Shown: piece after piece, positions 22,436-34,160 of the stretch
Numbering within the stretch: position 1 is the first letter of the stretch
How the letters are laid out: every line of letters begins with the position of its first letter
Assembly: GCA_963575745.1 (NCBI GenBank)
Contig: CAUYUJ010018619.1
Location: forward strand, 26,880-90,879
Length of the DNA stretch: 64,000 nt
Source of the DNA: Prorocentrum cordatum
Taxonomy: Eukaryota; Sar; Dinophyceae; Prorocentrales; Prorocentraceae
Reading direction: 5' to 3'
The notes under the pieces: generated by a model
Seen by the model: the letters and a program-made list of their open reading frames with translations, nothing else
Databases searched by the model: none
What the model was told of the DNA's origin: nothing
Translations under genes and position numbers: made by a program

Positions 22436-23695
22436 TGTCCCCTCGGATCGCCGAGGACTCCCGAGGTGCCGATGGGTCCCAGACGACCCCCGAGGACTCC
22501 ATTGGACTCCTGAGATGCCTGCCCGAAGAAGACTGGGGATTCCTGGGGAAACCCGAAGATTCCGAGTGATTCCGGGGGGTCCCCAAAGATCCCTGGGGAT
22601 TCCCAAGGGTGCCTGAGGATTACCGAGGAACCCCAGTATTCCCGGAGGGTTCTGAAGATTCCAAAGACGCACCTAGGATCCCTGATGATTCCCCAGGATC
22701 CCCGAGGACTCCTGAAGAATCCGAAAGGAACCATACAAATTCCAATGTATTCCGGATGATTCCTGGGGCTCCCCGAGGGTCACCGAGGGTCACCGAGGAT
22801 TCCTGCGGATCACAGCAGATTCCCGAAGAATCCCGAAGAACCAATTCCCGAGGATTCCTGAAGATGCCCCCGAGAATTCCAAAAAGGGTTCATGATGATT
22901 ACCGAGGGTTATCGAAGATTCCTGAAGATCCCAAGATACTCCCACGGATTCCCGTCTGATTCCCGAAAGTGCCCGTGGATCCCCGAAGGTCCGCAGGTCC
23001 CCAAGGATCCCTGAAGGTTCCCGAGGCATCCTGATAATCTCAATGGGAACCCTCTGGTTTCCTGAGGGCCCCGTAAAACCCCAAAAGGATTCCTGAGGAT
23101 GCCTAAAGATCCCATTGAGGAGTAAATCATTGTCCTGGAGAAGCCCCTGGATTCCGCAGGAGTCCATCGAATCCTAAAGATTCCCGTAGATGCCTTGGGA
23201 TCCCCGAGGATTCCTGAAAGATCCCTGAAAGATCCCCGAAAGTTCCCGAGGATTCCTGAAAGATCCTAGGTTCCCGATGATTCCTGGCGACCCCCTAAGA
23301 TTCCTGAAGATTCCTTGCGGTTATCAAGGATGTCTGAGGAATCAAAAAGATTCTTGACGATCCCCGCGGACTTCAAAAGAACCTGCAAATCCCAGGGGAC
23401 GCCCGCAGATGCCTGAGCATTTCCGGCAAATCCTCAAGATTCCGAAACATTCTTAAAGGTTCCCGAGAAGTCCTGAAGATTCACAAAGGCCCCCGATGAT
23501 CCCCACGGCTTCCTCAAGATGCCGGAAGGTTCCTGAGGATGTGAAAGGATGCAGGACCCTTGAAGATTCCAACGGATTACTACACATTCTGAAAGATCCA
23601 TTGGGCTTCCTGATAATTCCAATTGGTTCCTGTGGATTTCCGAAAATGCGTGAGACTTCCTGCGGGTTCCTGGGGGATCTCAGAGGGTGTCGGCC
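22436..23695 (+). repeat. 1.25-kb array of 10-bp units (GATTCCCGAG type)
   Basis: From about 22530 the sequence can be written in consecutive ten-base words: GATTCCGAGT, GATTCCGGGG, GGTCCCCAAA, GATCCCTGGG, GATTCCCAAG, GGTGCCTGAG, GATTACCGAG. The phase holds for long runs with an occasional one-base slip. The consensus is close to GATTCCCGAG, with about 120 units. Ten bases is not a multiple of three, so the array does not look protein-driven. Confidence 0.9.
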
Positions 23696-23910
23696 TAAAT
23701 CTTGGCTTTTTCAATGAAGAGCGGGAAAGGCTTACCGAAAGAATCCCCTGAGAATGTCAAGTCCCTCCACAGAATATGCGACGACACGATGGCTACGTAA
23801 GAAACTCCTGCTCTTTTCAAGAATTTCCCAAACGAGCTCAATAATGGAGCTTCACAATGTACAGTTCACGAAGGCCACGTTTGGCCCGACACGGGGGCGA
23901 CGGATGACCG
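23696..23910. other. No gene recognised
   Basis: Short spacer between the 10-bp array and the AGT array, without motifs. Confidence 0.4.
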
Positions 23911-24014
23911 TAGGAGTAGAAGTAGTAATAGCATTAGTCGTAGTGGTGGTAGTAGTAGTAGTACTACTACTATTGCTACTACTACAACTAGTAGTACTAC
24001 TACTACTACTATTG

Positions 24015-24073
<59 letters not shown>

Positions 24074-24335
24074 CGTAGTCGTAGTAGTAGTAGTAGTAGT
24101 ACCAGTAGTAGTACCAGTAGTAGTAATAGTAGTCATAGTGGTAGTAGTAGTAGAAGCAGTAGTAGTAGTAGTAGTAGAAGACGTAGAAGTATAAGTAGTA
24201 GGAGTAGTAGTGTTAGTAGTAGCCGTAGTCAAAGAAGTACGAAAATGTAGTAGTGTAGTAGTGTAGAAATGTAGTAATGTAGCAGTAGTAGTAGTAATAG
24301 TAGTAGTAGTAGCTGTAATTGTTGTAGTAATACTA
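23911..24335 (+). repeat. (AGT)n array with a short (ACT)n block
   Basis: Imperfect AGT triplets with a polarity flip to ACT at about 23965-24012, as in the larger arrays at 15436 and 26800. Confidence 0.95.
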
Positions 24336-24609
24336 CTAATTACTCCGACGGAAGAACCCCACATAAGAATCCTCTGGGCGAATCTGGAAAAAGCCATCAC
24401 CGTCGTCCTCGTGGTTGGTGAGGCGTCCTGGCTGTCTCTTCTGCGTATATTTCCTCTCGCCTTGGCGCGGGCCCCCCTTCCACTCCTTACGTTGTCCCCA
24501 TCCTCGCCCCCCTGTTTGTTCCGCGCCCCGCCACCTCCTCCCCTTCCTGTTGCATGAGCGCGCATGTCGATGTTCCTCGGCGCCGTCGCCGCCACGGCCA
24601 GCACAGGCG

Positions 24610-24735
24610 CGTTCTCTACAGGTCACGTCGCGCAGCCGTTGGGACAACCCCGCGGGCCAGGCTGTCGGGACAACCCCGCGAGCCGCTGGCGCGCAAGACC
24701 AAGCCGTTGGGACAACCCCGCGGGCTTCGAGCGAG
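24610..24735 (+). repeat. TTGGGACAACCCCGCGGG short tandem repeat, locus A
   Basis: GCCGTTGGGACAACCCCGCG and close variants occur four times at about 24-50 bp spacing. Matching copies lie at about 28240-28370 in module B. Confidence 0.75.
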
Positions 24736-24747
24736 GCGCAGCCGCGC

Positions 24748-25260
24748 TCAGGCGGAAGGCAGCACGAAGCCCAGCTCTGCCGCGAGCTGCTTCGCCTCCG
24801 CCCTGGACAAAACCGTTCTCTTGTCGAACTCCAGGAGCGCCTTCCGCAGGGACGCCGGCGGCCCGCACTCCAGGAACTCTCGCGGCGGCGGCCGCAGGAT
24901 CAGCATGTTCCGCATGCACGTGGCGCGGGAGAACATGACGTAGAGGTGCAGCCACCACTGCTCGTCCGACATGCCCGTGCGGCCAGCGTCCTCGTCTCTC
25001 GCGCAGTCGATGGTGACGCCCTTGCGCAGCGTCTGGCCCTGCGACAGCGTGGAGGTCAGGTAGGACGCGTGCGTCAGGGTGAACCCCGAGCGGCGCACGC
25101 TGTGCGCCCCCGAGCTCTGCCATGTGAACTCCCTTTCGCTGGGCCTGAACATCAGCAAGCTCCGCGCCCGCGCCTCGGCCTGGCCGTCGTCGTCGGCGCC
25201 TTCGGCGCCCTGTCGCAGCACCTCGGCGACCTGAGGAGCCCAAAAACTTCCTTGTTGCAT
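24748..25260 (-). pseudogene. PIF1-like helicase C-terminal fragment, module A
   Basis: PIF1-family helicases unwind DNA 5' to 3' using ATP; relatives also form part of Helitron transposons. The minus frame reads EVLRQGAEGADDD, MFRPSEREFTWQSSG, then the late motifs: YLTSTLSQGQTLRKG with the T-x-SQGxTL core, and LYVMFSRAT, the usual last helicase motif. It ends with a charged tail and a stop at 24748. The Walker A and B part is absent and the frame merges into the 160-bp repeats upstream, so this is a truncated piece. The nearly matching copy at 28411-29145 supports common origin. Confidence 0.7.
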
Positions 25261-26345
25261 CCAAAGTGTGGCCTGGGAACTGCGTTCTGGCAGCGCGAGA
25301 ACCCAACATTGACGACAGTTACAGGTTTTGGATGACCTGCTCGGATTACCAACATGATCTGCGGGCCCCATAGGGAGGGGGCTCCCGCCTGAGACTTCCT
25401 CGCAGTTCACTCACAGACGAGGCTCCCGCCTGAGACTTCCTCCATATTCAGGCTTGAGGAGCCCAAAAGTGACGACAGTTACAGGGTTCCGATGACCCGC
25501 TCGGATTACCAACATGATCTGCGGGCCCCATAGGGAGGGGGCTCCCGCCTGAGACTTCTTCACAATTCACTCAAAGACGAGGCTCCCGCCAGAGACTTCC
25601 TCCAAATTCAGGCTTGACGAGCCCAAAAGTGACGACAGTTACAGGGTTCCGATGACCCGCTCGGATTACCAACATGATCTGCGGGCCCCATAGGGAGGGG
25701 GCTCCCGCCTGAGACTTCCTCGCATTCACTCACAGACGAGGCTCCCGCCTGAGACTTCCTCCATATTCAGGCTTGAGGAGCCCAAAAGTGACGACAGTTA
25801 CAGGGTTCCGATGACCCGCTCGGATTACCAACATGATCTGCGGGCCCCATAGGGAGGGGGCTCCCGCCTGAGACTTCTTCACACGATTCCCGCCAGAGAC
25901 TTCCTCCAAATTCAGGCTTGACGAGCCCAAAAGTGACGACAGTTACAGGGTTCCGATGACCCGCTCGGATTACCAACATGATCTGCGGGCCCCATAGGGA
26001 GGGGGCTCCCGCTTGAGCCTTCCTCAGAATTCACTCACAGACGAGGCTCCCGCCTGAGACTTCCTCCATATTCAGGCTTGAGGAGCCCAAAAGTGACGAC
26101 AGTTACAGGGTTCCGATGACCCGCTCGGATTACCAACATAATCTGCGGGCCCCATAGGGAGGGAGCTCCCGCCTGAGACTTCCTCCCAATTCACTCACAG
26201 ACGAGGCTCCCGCCTGAGACTTCCTCCATTTTCAGGCCTGGGGAGCCCAAAAGTGACGACAGTTACAGGGTTCCGATGACCCGCTCGGATTACCAACATG
26301 ATCTGCGGGCCCCATAGGGAGGGGGCTCCCGCCTGAGACTTCCTC
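25255..26345 (+). repeat. 160-bp tandem repeat, locus A (7 copies)
   Basis: The landmark GACGACAGTTACAG occurs at about 25311, 25471, 25631, 25790, 25935, 26095 and 26255, giving spacings of 160, 160, 159, 145, 160 and 160. Units include GGCTCCCGCCTGAGACTTCC, TCACTCACAGACGAGG, CCGCTCGGATTACCAACATG and GCGGGCCCCATAGGGAGG. The array at 30645-31690 is the same family. Confidence 0.95.
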
Positions 26346-26349
26346 ACAC

Positions 26350-26640
26350 TTTACTCAACGATGATGAGGATGAGGATGATGAGTGGTGGTGAAGATGAGT
26401 GGTGAAGAGGATGATGATTGATTGTGGGCGGTGGTGGCGATGATGATGTTTGAATGAGGATGATGCCGATACCGATGATGACGATGATGTTCGTGAGCGT
26501 GTGAGAGAGTGCGAGTGAGTGAGTGAGTGAGTGTGCGAAGGCAGAAGAGGAGAGGGGGTGGGGTGAGTGTTCCTGCGCGGGGTGTGCAGAGAAAACAAGA
26601 ACCCCACTTTGGATGTGGGGAAAAAACAACTCTACTCGCA
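26350..26640 (+). repeat. (GAT)n and end block of module A
   Basis: GATGAGGAT-type triplets to about 26500, then (GAGT)n and the block CGGGGTGTGCAGAGAAAAC followed by CCCCACTTTGGATGTGGGG. The same block lies at about 32247-32295. Confidence 0.8.
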
Positions 26641-27605
<965 letters not shown>

Positions 27606-27892
27606 ACTACAGCCGTACGTACGTACGTAGCTGTAGGACGTAGCAATAGGATGTTGTAGTCGGACGTATGATGTATAATACGCTACTCAACACGGAAGGA
27701 TAGCAATTCCGATCCATACTTTTCCCGACGATAACGAAATTCGGCCACGCCGCCGCTCCCCCGACCATATCTGTCTTGGCCCGGGATCATCAACACTCAG
27801 GGGATCACAGGGGGGGGTCTTCGTCATTGGGAACCCAGGTAAGGAGCGAGAAACCAAATTCAGGGAGGCAGGGCGACAGAGAGCAATAAATT
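27606..27892. other. No gene recognised
   Basis: Ordinary DNA between the triplet array and module B, without motifs. Confidence 0.4.
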
Positions 27893-28410
27893 GAAATTAC
27901 TCCGACGGAAGGACCCCGCATGATAACTTGTTTAGATTGCCCTTATCCCTCTCCTCCCGGCCATGGCAATCTCCTCTTCTCGCCCTCTACTCAGCCCTGT
28001 TTCCTTCCTTCTATTTATCCCCCATCCCCCTCCTTTTCCTCCTCCTCCTCCTCGTCCTCCTCCTTTCCCACCTCCTCCTCATCATCATCGCCCCCCCCCC
28101 TACCCCTTCCCTCCGCATCCTCCTCCTGCCTCTTCTCCATGTGCACCTCCCCTCCCCCCTGGTCGGGGAAGCAAGACGTTTTTCCTCGGCCCCGTCGCTG
28201 CCTCGGCCAGCACGCGCGCGTTTGCCGACGGCTAGATCGCGAAGCCGTCGGGACAGCCCTTCGGGCCAGCCACGCCTCTGGGGCAATCCCGCAGGCCGCC
28301 GGAGCGCGAGGGCAAGCCGTCGGGGCGACCCCGCGGGCCAGACCGATGGGACAACCCCGCGGGCGTCCACGCGCGCGCTGCGGCGCTCAGGCGGGAGGCA
28401 GCTGCTCCGC

Positions 28411-29145
28411 CTAGCCCTGGAGCCCGCCGTTCCCTCGTCGAACTCCGGGAGCGCCTTCCGCAGGGGCGCCGGCGGCCCGCGCTCCAGGAACTCTCGCGCG
28501 GGCGGCCGCAGGATCAGCATGTTCCGCACAAGCGTGGCGCGGGGAACATGACGTAGAGGCGCAGCCACCACTGCTCGTCCGACATGTCCGTGCGGCCAGC
28601 GTCCTCATCCCTGGCGCAATCGATGGCGACGCCCTTGCGCAGCGTCTGGCCTTGCGACAGCGTCGAGGTCAAGTAGGACGCGCGCGTCAAGGTGAACCCC
28701 GAGCGGCGCACAGCGTGCGTCCCCGAGCTCTGCCACGTGAACTGCCGCTCGCTCGGCCTGAACATGAGCAAGCTCCTCGCCCGCGCCTCGGCCTCGCCGT
28801 CGTCGTCAGCGCCCTCGGCGTTCTGCAACAGCACCTCGGCAACCTCCTGGTAGCTCGGGGACTCCTGGAAGCCGTGCACCTGCAGCCAGATTCCATGCGG
28901 TAGGTAGCGGGGGCGAAAGAGCTGGCCCGGCGCGCACTCCTCGTACTCTCGCACGTCGTCTAACTGAAACTCGAGGGAAACGATGGTGGCCCGTTGCTCT
29001 TGCACGAGCCCCAACTTCTTCTTCAGCTCTTCCCGCGCGGCCGTGAATCGCACTTCCATGCCGACGTGGGCCGGCAAGACGCCGTGGATGTCCCTCGTAT
29101 TGTGCATGTTCGGGACGTTCAGGAGGCGCCGACCCGCGTCGGGAT
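28411..29145 (-). pseudogene. PIF1-like helicase C-terminal fragment, module B
   Basis: A longer copy of the module A fragment. Reading leftward from about 29145 it gives AIQCDPDAGRRLLNVPNM, NTRDIHGVLPAHVGMEVRFT, a middle part with MFRPSERQFTWQSSG, then TLSQGQTLRKG and LYVMF. The N-x-LPxxxGMxVR block is the region before the last helicase motifs in PIF1-like proteins. After LYVMF the frame shifts near 28545 and the tail continues in another frame. A stop lies upstream at about 29170. ATP-binding motifs are missing, so the piece cannot act as a helicase alone. Confidence 0.7.
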
Positions 29146-29419
29146 CGCACTGAATCGCGCCGCCCGCGCCTCGAAGTCAGCGCGGAGCCGGGCTACGCGG
29201 GGGGGCTAGCCGCCCGCCGCTGCCGTTTCCGCTCCCTCTTGTTGACGGTGTTGGCCTGCTGCGGCGGCATCGACATGGCCGCCGAGGGAGTAGAAAAAAG
29301 CAAGGGTCCAGCGACCCAGGAAGCGCAAGTCCGAAAACGCTCGGCGCAGCCTCGCTTGAGCCGAGCGCCGCCTCAGTGAAGCCTCTACGCAGGCTCCCAG
29401 ATCTCCGAAGAGGAAGTGC

Positions 29420-29615
29420 TCCTCCCTCCTCTTCCTCCTCCTCCTCCTCCTCCTCCTCCTCCTCCTCCTCCTCCTCCTCCTCCTCCTCCTCCCCCCTCCT
29501 CGCCCCTCCTCCCCCCGTCTCGTCCTCCTCCTCCTCCTCCTCCTCCTCCTCCTCCTCCTCCTCCTCCTCGTCCTCCTGGTCCTCCTCCTCCACCTCCTCG
29601 TCCTCCTCCACTTCA
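29420..29615 (+). repeat. (CTC)n array
   Basis: About 190 bp of CTC triplets with interruptions. Poly-Glu frames on minus and poly-Ser or poly-Pro on plus are by-products. Confidence 0.9.
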
Positions 29616-29659
29616 AGAGTGTCAGAGAAAGCCTAGAGAGACTCCGAAGATCTGACCCT

Positions 29660-29801
29660 CAGGAGCCCATCATCATCAGCATCGTCATCGGCATCATCAG
29701 CAGCAAAATCCGTATGATCATCATGATCATCATGATCATCAGCATCATCATCATCATCATCACATCATCATCCTCACCATCACCATCATCATCAGCATCA
29801 G

Positions 29802-29842
<41 letters not shown>

Positions 29843-29948
29843 GCATCATCGTCATCATCATCAGCATCAGCATCAGCATCATCATTAGCATCAGCATCAA
29901 CATTAGTATCATCATCAGCAACATCGTCAATATCATCATCGTCATCGG
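29660..29948 (+). repeat. (CAT)n array with CAG triplets
   Basis: About 290 bp of CAT with scattered CAG and ATG ATCATG steps. Confidence 0.9.
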
Positions 29949-30488
29949 ATGGGTTACCACCCCCAGCCCGGACGCAAGGGGCCACCCCTGCGCCCGATTC
30001 GGCCGCCGATGGGTTACCACCGGCGGCCTGGAGACAAGGGTTTCCCCCTGCCCCCGATTCGGCCGAGGATGGGTTACCACCCCCGGCCCGGACGCAAGGG
30101 GCCACCCCTGCGCCCGATTCGGCCGACGATGGGTTACCACCGCCCGTCCGGAGACAAGGGTTTCCCCCTTGCCCCCGATTCGGCCGAGGATGGGTTACCA
30201 CCCCCGGCCCGGACGCAAGGGTTCCCCCCTGCGCCCGATTCGGCTGACGATGGGTTACCACCGCCCGCCCAGACACAAGGGGTTACCCCTGCCCCCGATT
30301 CGGCCGAGGATGGGTTACCACCCCCAGCCCGGACGCAAGGGGCTACCCCTGCGCCCGATTCGGCTGAAGATGGGTTACCACCGGCGGCCCGGAGACAAGG
30401 GGTTACCCCTGCCCCCGATTCGGCCGAGGATGGGTTACCACCCCTGGCCCGGACACAAGGGGCTACCCCTGCGCCCGGCCGCTGCCTC
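29948..30488 (+). repeat. 60-bp tandem repeat (9 copies)
   Basis: GATGGGTTACCACC begins each unit at 29948, 30008, 30068, 30128, 30189, 30249, 30309, 30369 and 30429, so eight steps are 60 or 61 bp. The rest of the unit is CCGGCCCGGACGCAAGGGG, CTACCCCTGCGCCCGATTCG, GCCGAG. Sixty bases is 20 codons, so several frames stay open on both strands; one reads as a Pro/Gly/Ala-rich 20-residue repeat. Two unit types alternate: GGAGACAAGGG and GGACGCAAGGGG. Confidence 0.95.
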
Positions 30489-30490
30489 GT

Positions 30491-30491
30491 G

Positions 30492-30573
<82 letters not shown>
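30491..30573 (+). repeat. (GTC)n triplet array, about 27 copies
   Basis: An uninterrupted GTC/TCG/CGT run, ending at GTGTTGTCGGG. Confidence 0.95.
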
Positions 30574-30574
<1 letters not shown>

Positions 30575-30644
30575 GTTGTCGGGTAGGCAGGCCCATGACA
30601 ACAGCAAATTTGCTGACGACCAGCTCAGACGAGGCTACCCGCAC

Positions 30645-31700
30645 TTCGCTCACAGACAAAGTTCCCGCCTGACACTTCCCCCGTATTCATGCCGCAGGAG
30701 CTGCGGAGCCCAAAAAGCTCGCTCGGATGACCCGCTCGGATTACCAACATGAAGTGCGGGACCCATAGGGAGAGGCTCCCGCACTCACTCACAGACGAGG
30801 CTCCCGCTTGATACTTCCTCCACAGTCAGGCCTGAAGAGCCCGAAAGTGACGACAGTTACAAGAATCCGATGACACGCCTCGGATTCGAACATGAAGTGC
30901 GGGCCCCATAGGGAGGGGGCTCCCGCTTGAGACTTCCTCGCAAGTCACTCACAGGCAAGGCTCCCGCCTGATACTTCCCCCACATTCAAGCCTCAGGAGC
31001 CCAAAAGTGACGACAGTTACAGGTTTGAGGATGACCCGCCTCGGATTCGAACATGAAGTGCGGCCCCCATAGGGAGAGGGTGCTCCCGCCTGAGACTTCC
31101 TCGCAATTCACTCACAGACAAGGCTCCCGCCTAAGACTTCCTCCATATTATGGCCTCAGGAGCCCGAAAGTGACGACAGTTACAGGTTTGAGGATGACCC
31201 GCTCGGATTACCAACAAGAAGTGCGGGCCCCATAGGGAAGAGGCTCCCGCCTGAGACTTCCCTGCAATTCACTCACGGACAAGGCTCCCGCCTGATACTT
31301 CCCCTATATTCAAGCTTCAGGAGCCCAAAAGTGACGACAGGTACAGGTTTGAGGATGACCCGCTCGGATTACCAACATGAAGTGCCGGCCCCCATAGGGA
31401 GAGGGGGCTCCCGCCTGAGACTTCCTCGCAATTCACTCACAGACGTGGATTCCGCCTGATATTTCCTCCACATTCGCCTGAGACTTCCTCAGAATTCACC
31501 CACAGACGAGGCTTCCGCTTGGTTCTTCCTCCAAATTCAAGCCTCATGAGCCCAAAAGTGACGACAGTTACAGGTTTGAGGATGACCCGCTCGGATTACC
31601 AACATGAAGTGCGGGACCCATATGGAAGGGGGTCCCGCCTGAGACTTCCTCACAATTCATTCACAGACGAGGCTCCCGCTCTAGGCGTCTTCCATACTCA
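30645..31700 (+). repeat. 160-bp tandem repeat, locus B (5-6 copies)
   Basis: Same unit as 25255-26345. GACGACAGTTACAG (or GACGACAGGTACAG) lies at about 30848, 31009, 31172, 31332 and 31560. Spacings are about 160 except the last, 228, where an extra partial unit is inserted near 31440-31500. The copies are more diverged than at locus A. Confidence 0.95.
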
Positions 31701-31704
31701 GACT

Positions 31705-31774
31705 AGAGAGTGAGTGATGACGATGTGATGAGTGAGCGAGTGGTGATGAGGATGATGCAGATGATGATGAGTGG

Positions 31775-31825
<51 letters not shown>

Positions 31826-31833
31826 GTGACAGA

Positions 31834-31881
<48 letters not shown>

Positions 31882-32032
31882 GTGTTGATGAGGATGAGGA
31901 TGGTAATGATGATGATTGATCGAATTATGCTGATGATTGTCGAATAATGCTGATGTGAATGAGTGTGTTGATTATGATGATGGTGACGATGACGAGGATG
32001 ATGATGGGTAGTGACGATGGGTGATGATGACG

Positions 32033-32105
<73 letters not shown>

Positions 32106-32185
32106 GTGAAGGGGTGCGAGGGTGATGATGGTAGTGATGATCAGGATGATGATAATGATGAGTGATGATGACTGATGATGATGAC
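31705..32185 (+). repeat. (GAT)n array
   Basis: GAT triplets, nearly pure at about 31775-31880 and 32035-32105, with GAGTGAT interruptions. Confidence 0.95.
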
Positions 32186-32520
32186 GGCCAGAAAGAGGAA
32201 GAGAAAGAGAGAGAGAAAGAGAGAGAGGGGGGTGAGGAGATCCTGCGCGGAGGGTGTCCAGAGAAAACAAGAGCCCCACTTAGGATGTGGGGAAAAACAG
32301 AAAGAGAGAGAGAGAGAGAGAGAAAGAGGTCGAAAAAAAGAATGGTAATAGGAAGGATATATGTGCGAGAGAGAGAGAGTGAGCATGAGCATGAGCGGGA
32401 GCAGGAGCGGGAGCGGGAGCAGAAGCATGAGTTTAAGCATGAGCACGATCACGATCGTGACTGCCGCAAGGGACGGAAGAGAGAGAGAGAGAGAGAGAGA
32501 GCAATCGGAGCACCACACGG
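32186..32520 (+). repeat. (GA)n-rich DNA and end block of module B
   Basis: GAAAGAGAGAGA runs, the block GGGTGTCCAGAGAAAACAAG near 32252, then (GAGAGA)n and (GAGCAT/GAGCGG)n. No gene. Confidence 0.75.
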
Positions 32521-32828
32521 AGGCCTCCGTGCGTGCAGGCGGGGCGCACCCCTGCCCGCCCCCCCCCCCCCCTCCCGCCATCTCGGAATCTCCGCGTTGA
32601 GCTTAGGAAGCAATCTGGCCTCCAGCTTCTGCCGCATCCTCTCCGCCTCTCGCCGGCCCACGGAGCGGGCCCGGCGAGGAGGGGAGGGAAGGGGCGGCGG
32701 GGGGGGGAGGGCGCAGCCGAGAGAGCGCCGGGCGGGGCGGCAGTCCAGGGACAAGACGAGACTGAGGAAACGAAGCAGTTCTGCAGGGGGGAGGAGGAGA
32801 CAAAGAAACGATAAATCGGGTGAGGATA

Positions 32829-33008
32829 CTCCAGATTTCGTAATAAAAGGAAGGGGGGTCTCATTTCGGGGAGGGTCTCTTCCAGGCTATCTTGGAGGGC
32901 CTGGGGGGGTCTGGGGACGACGTTTTGGAGGGTTCTCCCACGAGGGGGGGTCTGAAATGGCTTGTCTGGGAGGGTCCAGACCCCCCCCTTTTATTACGAG
33001 ATCTGGAG
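32829..33008. mobile_element. MITE-A, copy 2 (180 bp, TA-flanked)
   Basis: Terminal inverted repeats as in 12417-12597, with TA at 32827-32828 and 33009-33010. In opposite orientation to copy 1. Confidence 0.85.
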
Positions 33009-33356
33009 TACCTATTTTGAACATCATTGGCTCGGGGGGTGATTTCCCCCCAAGAGGCACGGGGCCGCTCCGCGCTCCTGGGAGGAGTTCGGAGGAGCTC
33101 GGGAGAGCTCGGAGGAGCGTGCCGGGCAGTGGCCCCCTCGGCGGCTGCGGTGTGTTCGGGTCGCAACGGAAGTTGCCCGGGCAATAGTTGTCACGGGTGA
33201 CTCGGCCCGAAGTTGATTTCTACGTCCGGCTGCTACGGGGCGGAAATTCGGTCAGTTATTCCTGATCAACAGGTGTCAAACGTCATCGTGTGCGCCCCCA
33301 TCTTCTCCCTCAAAAAAAAAACAATCCCTCGCACAGTCGGCGATGTCTCTTTTCCC

Positions 33357-33463
33357 CGAGGGGTCTGGGGACGACGTTTTGGAGGGTTCTCCCACGAGGG
33401 GAGGTCTGAAATGGCTTGTCTTGGAGGGTCCAGACCCCCCCCCTTTTATTACGAAATCTGGAG
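33357..33463. mobile_element. MITE-A, partial copy
   Basis: Carries the right half (GGGGTCTGGGGACGACGTTT, then GGTCTGAAATGGCTTGTC) and the right terminal repeat ending at 33463, but no left terminal repeat of its own. Confidence 0.75.
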
Positions 33464-33477
33464 TAATCTAGAAGCTG

Positions 33478-33680
33478 TGAGTTCTAGCGGCTCTGGGGAA
33501 TGCATCGGGCGCCGCTGCCTTCTCAAAGCGTTCCGGAACGCTATGGAACGGATTGATCTTCGTCCTAACCCCGTCCGAACGCAACTTCTGGAAGGTCTTC
33601 GTGAGAACGGTAAGGACCATTGGTTGGGCCCGATTGAGGGGCCATCGAGCCAAATTAGACCAGATTACGCCTGGCATTGA
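33478..33680 (+). CDS. Unrecognised open frame end, possibly an exon remnant
   Basis: After the compound element a plus frame reads GECIGRRCLLKAFRNAME, RIDLRPNPVRTQLLEG and LRENGKDHWLGPIEG, ending in a stop at 33678-33680. The residue balance is more protein-like than the flanks and an amphipathic helix is plausible. I do not recognise a family. The frame runs without break into the repeat element upstream, so any true start or splice site is unknown. Confidence 0.2.
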
Positions 33681-34047
33681 GCCGGAGTAAACAGGATTGA
33701 ACGGGATGCTGAACTTGGCCCTCGCAGGAGCTGCCACCCAGGAAGGAGGAGGAGGAGGGGCACAGAAGAAGAGGCAGGGGGATCCGAGTAGGGAGGGGGC
33801 CCCGTGAGGAGGAGCAATACGGAGTAATGCGTGTCTGACGGGTCGCGGTGTCCCAAGATATCGTGCCGTGGGTTGCCTGGCCGCCTTCGGGCCGTCCCCG
33901 AGCCGAGCCAGAAAACCAGTGCGCTCGAGGGCGCACCTCAGAGGAGCTTCTGAGTAGTGGAGTGCAAACATTCCCACAGACAATTTAGCCGAATTACCCC
34001 CCATCACCTGTTGGGCCCCAGGGCGAGACAGAGGGGGGGAGGGTTAG
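33681..34047. other. No gene recognised
   Basis: Ordinary DNA. Short frames on minus have no known motif. Confidence 0.4.
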
Positions 34048-34106
34048 GTCGGGCATGTCCCCCTACAGGGGGATTTTGGGCGTAAAGATACCCCAAAAAT
34101 GCTCTC

Positions 34107-34160
<54 letters not shown>

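Larger units (their letters stand above)
24336..26640. mobile_element. Composite module A (helicase fragment plus 160-bp repeats)
   Basis: The order is ATTACTCCGACGGAAG, low-complexity DNA, TTGGGACAACCCCGCGGG short repeats, a PIF1-like helicase fragment on minus, seven 160-bp repeats, (GAT)n, and the end block GAGAAAACAAGA-CCCCACTT. Module B (27893-32300) has the same order. This suggests a duplicated or transposed unit. The helicase could come from a Helitron, but I could not identify Helitron ends. Confidence 0.6.
27893..32300. mobile_element. Composite module B (larger relative of module A)
   Basis: It starts with ATTACTCCGACGGAAGGACC, as module A does, then CTC-rich DNA, TTGGGACAACCCCGCGGG-like repeats, the helicase fragment on minus, (CTC)n, (CAT)n, nine 60-bp repeats, (GTC)n, the 160-bp repeats, (GAT)n, and the end block with GAGAAAACAAGAGCCCCACTT. 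Compared with module A it carries about 1.45 kb of extra simple and 60-bp repeats (29200-30640) between helicase and 160-bp array. Confidence 0.6.
32829..33463. mobile_element. 635-bp TIR-bounded compound element
   Basis: It begins with CTCCAGATTTCGTAATAAAA and ends with the inverted form of the same sequence at 33463, with TA on both sides (32827-32828 and 33464-33465). Inside, a complete MITE-A (32829-33008) is followed by about 350 bp shared with 12058-12414 and by a right half MITE-A (33357-33463). It may have moved as one unit using its outer ends, or one MITE-A may have inserted into another. No transposase gene is present. Confidence 0.7.

Noticed and set aside
22291-22734. Minus and plus frames of up to 147 codons in the 10-bp array
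   Set aside because: The unit is 10 bases, so frames cycle through all three phases; no conserved peptide results.
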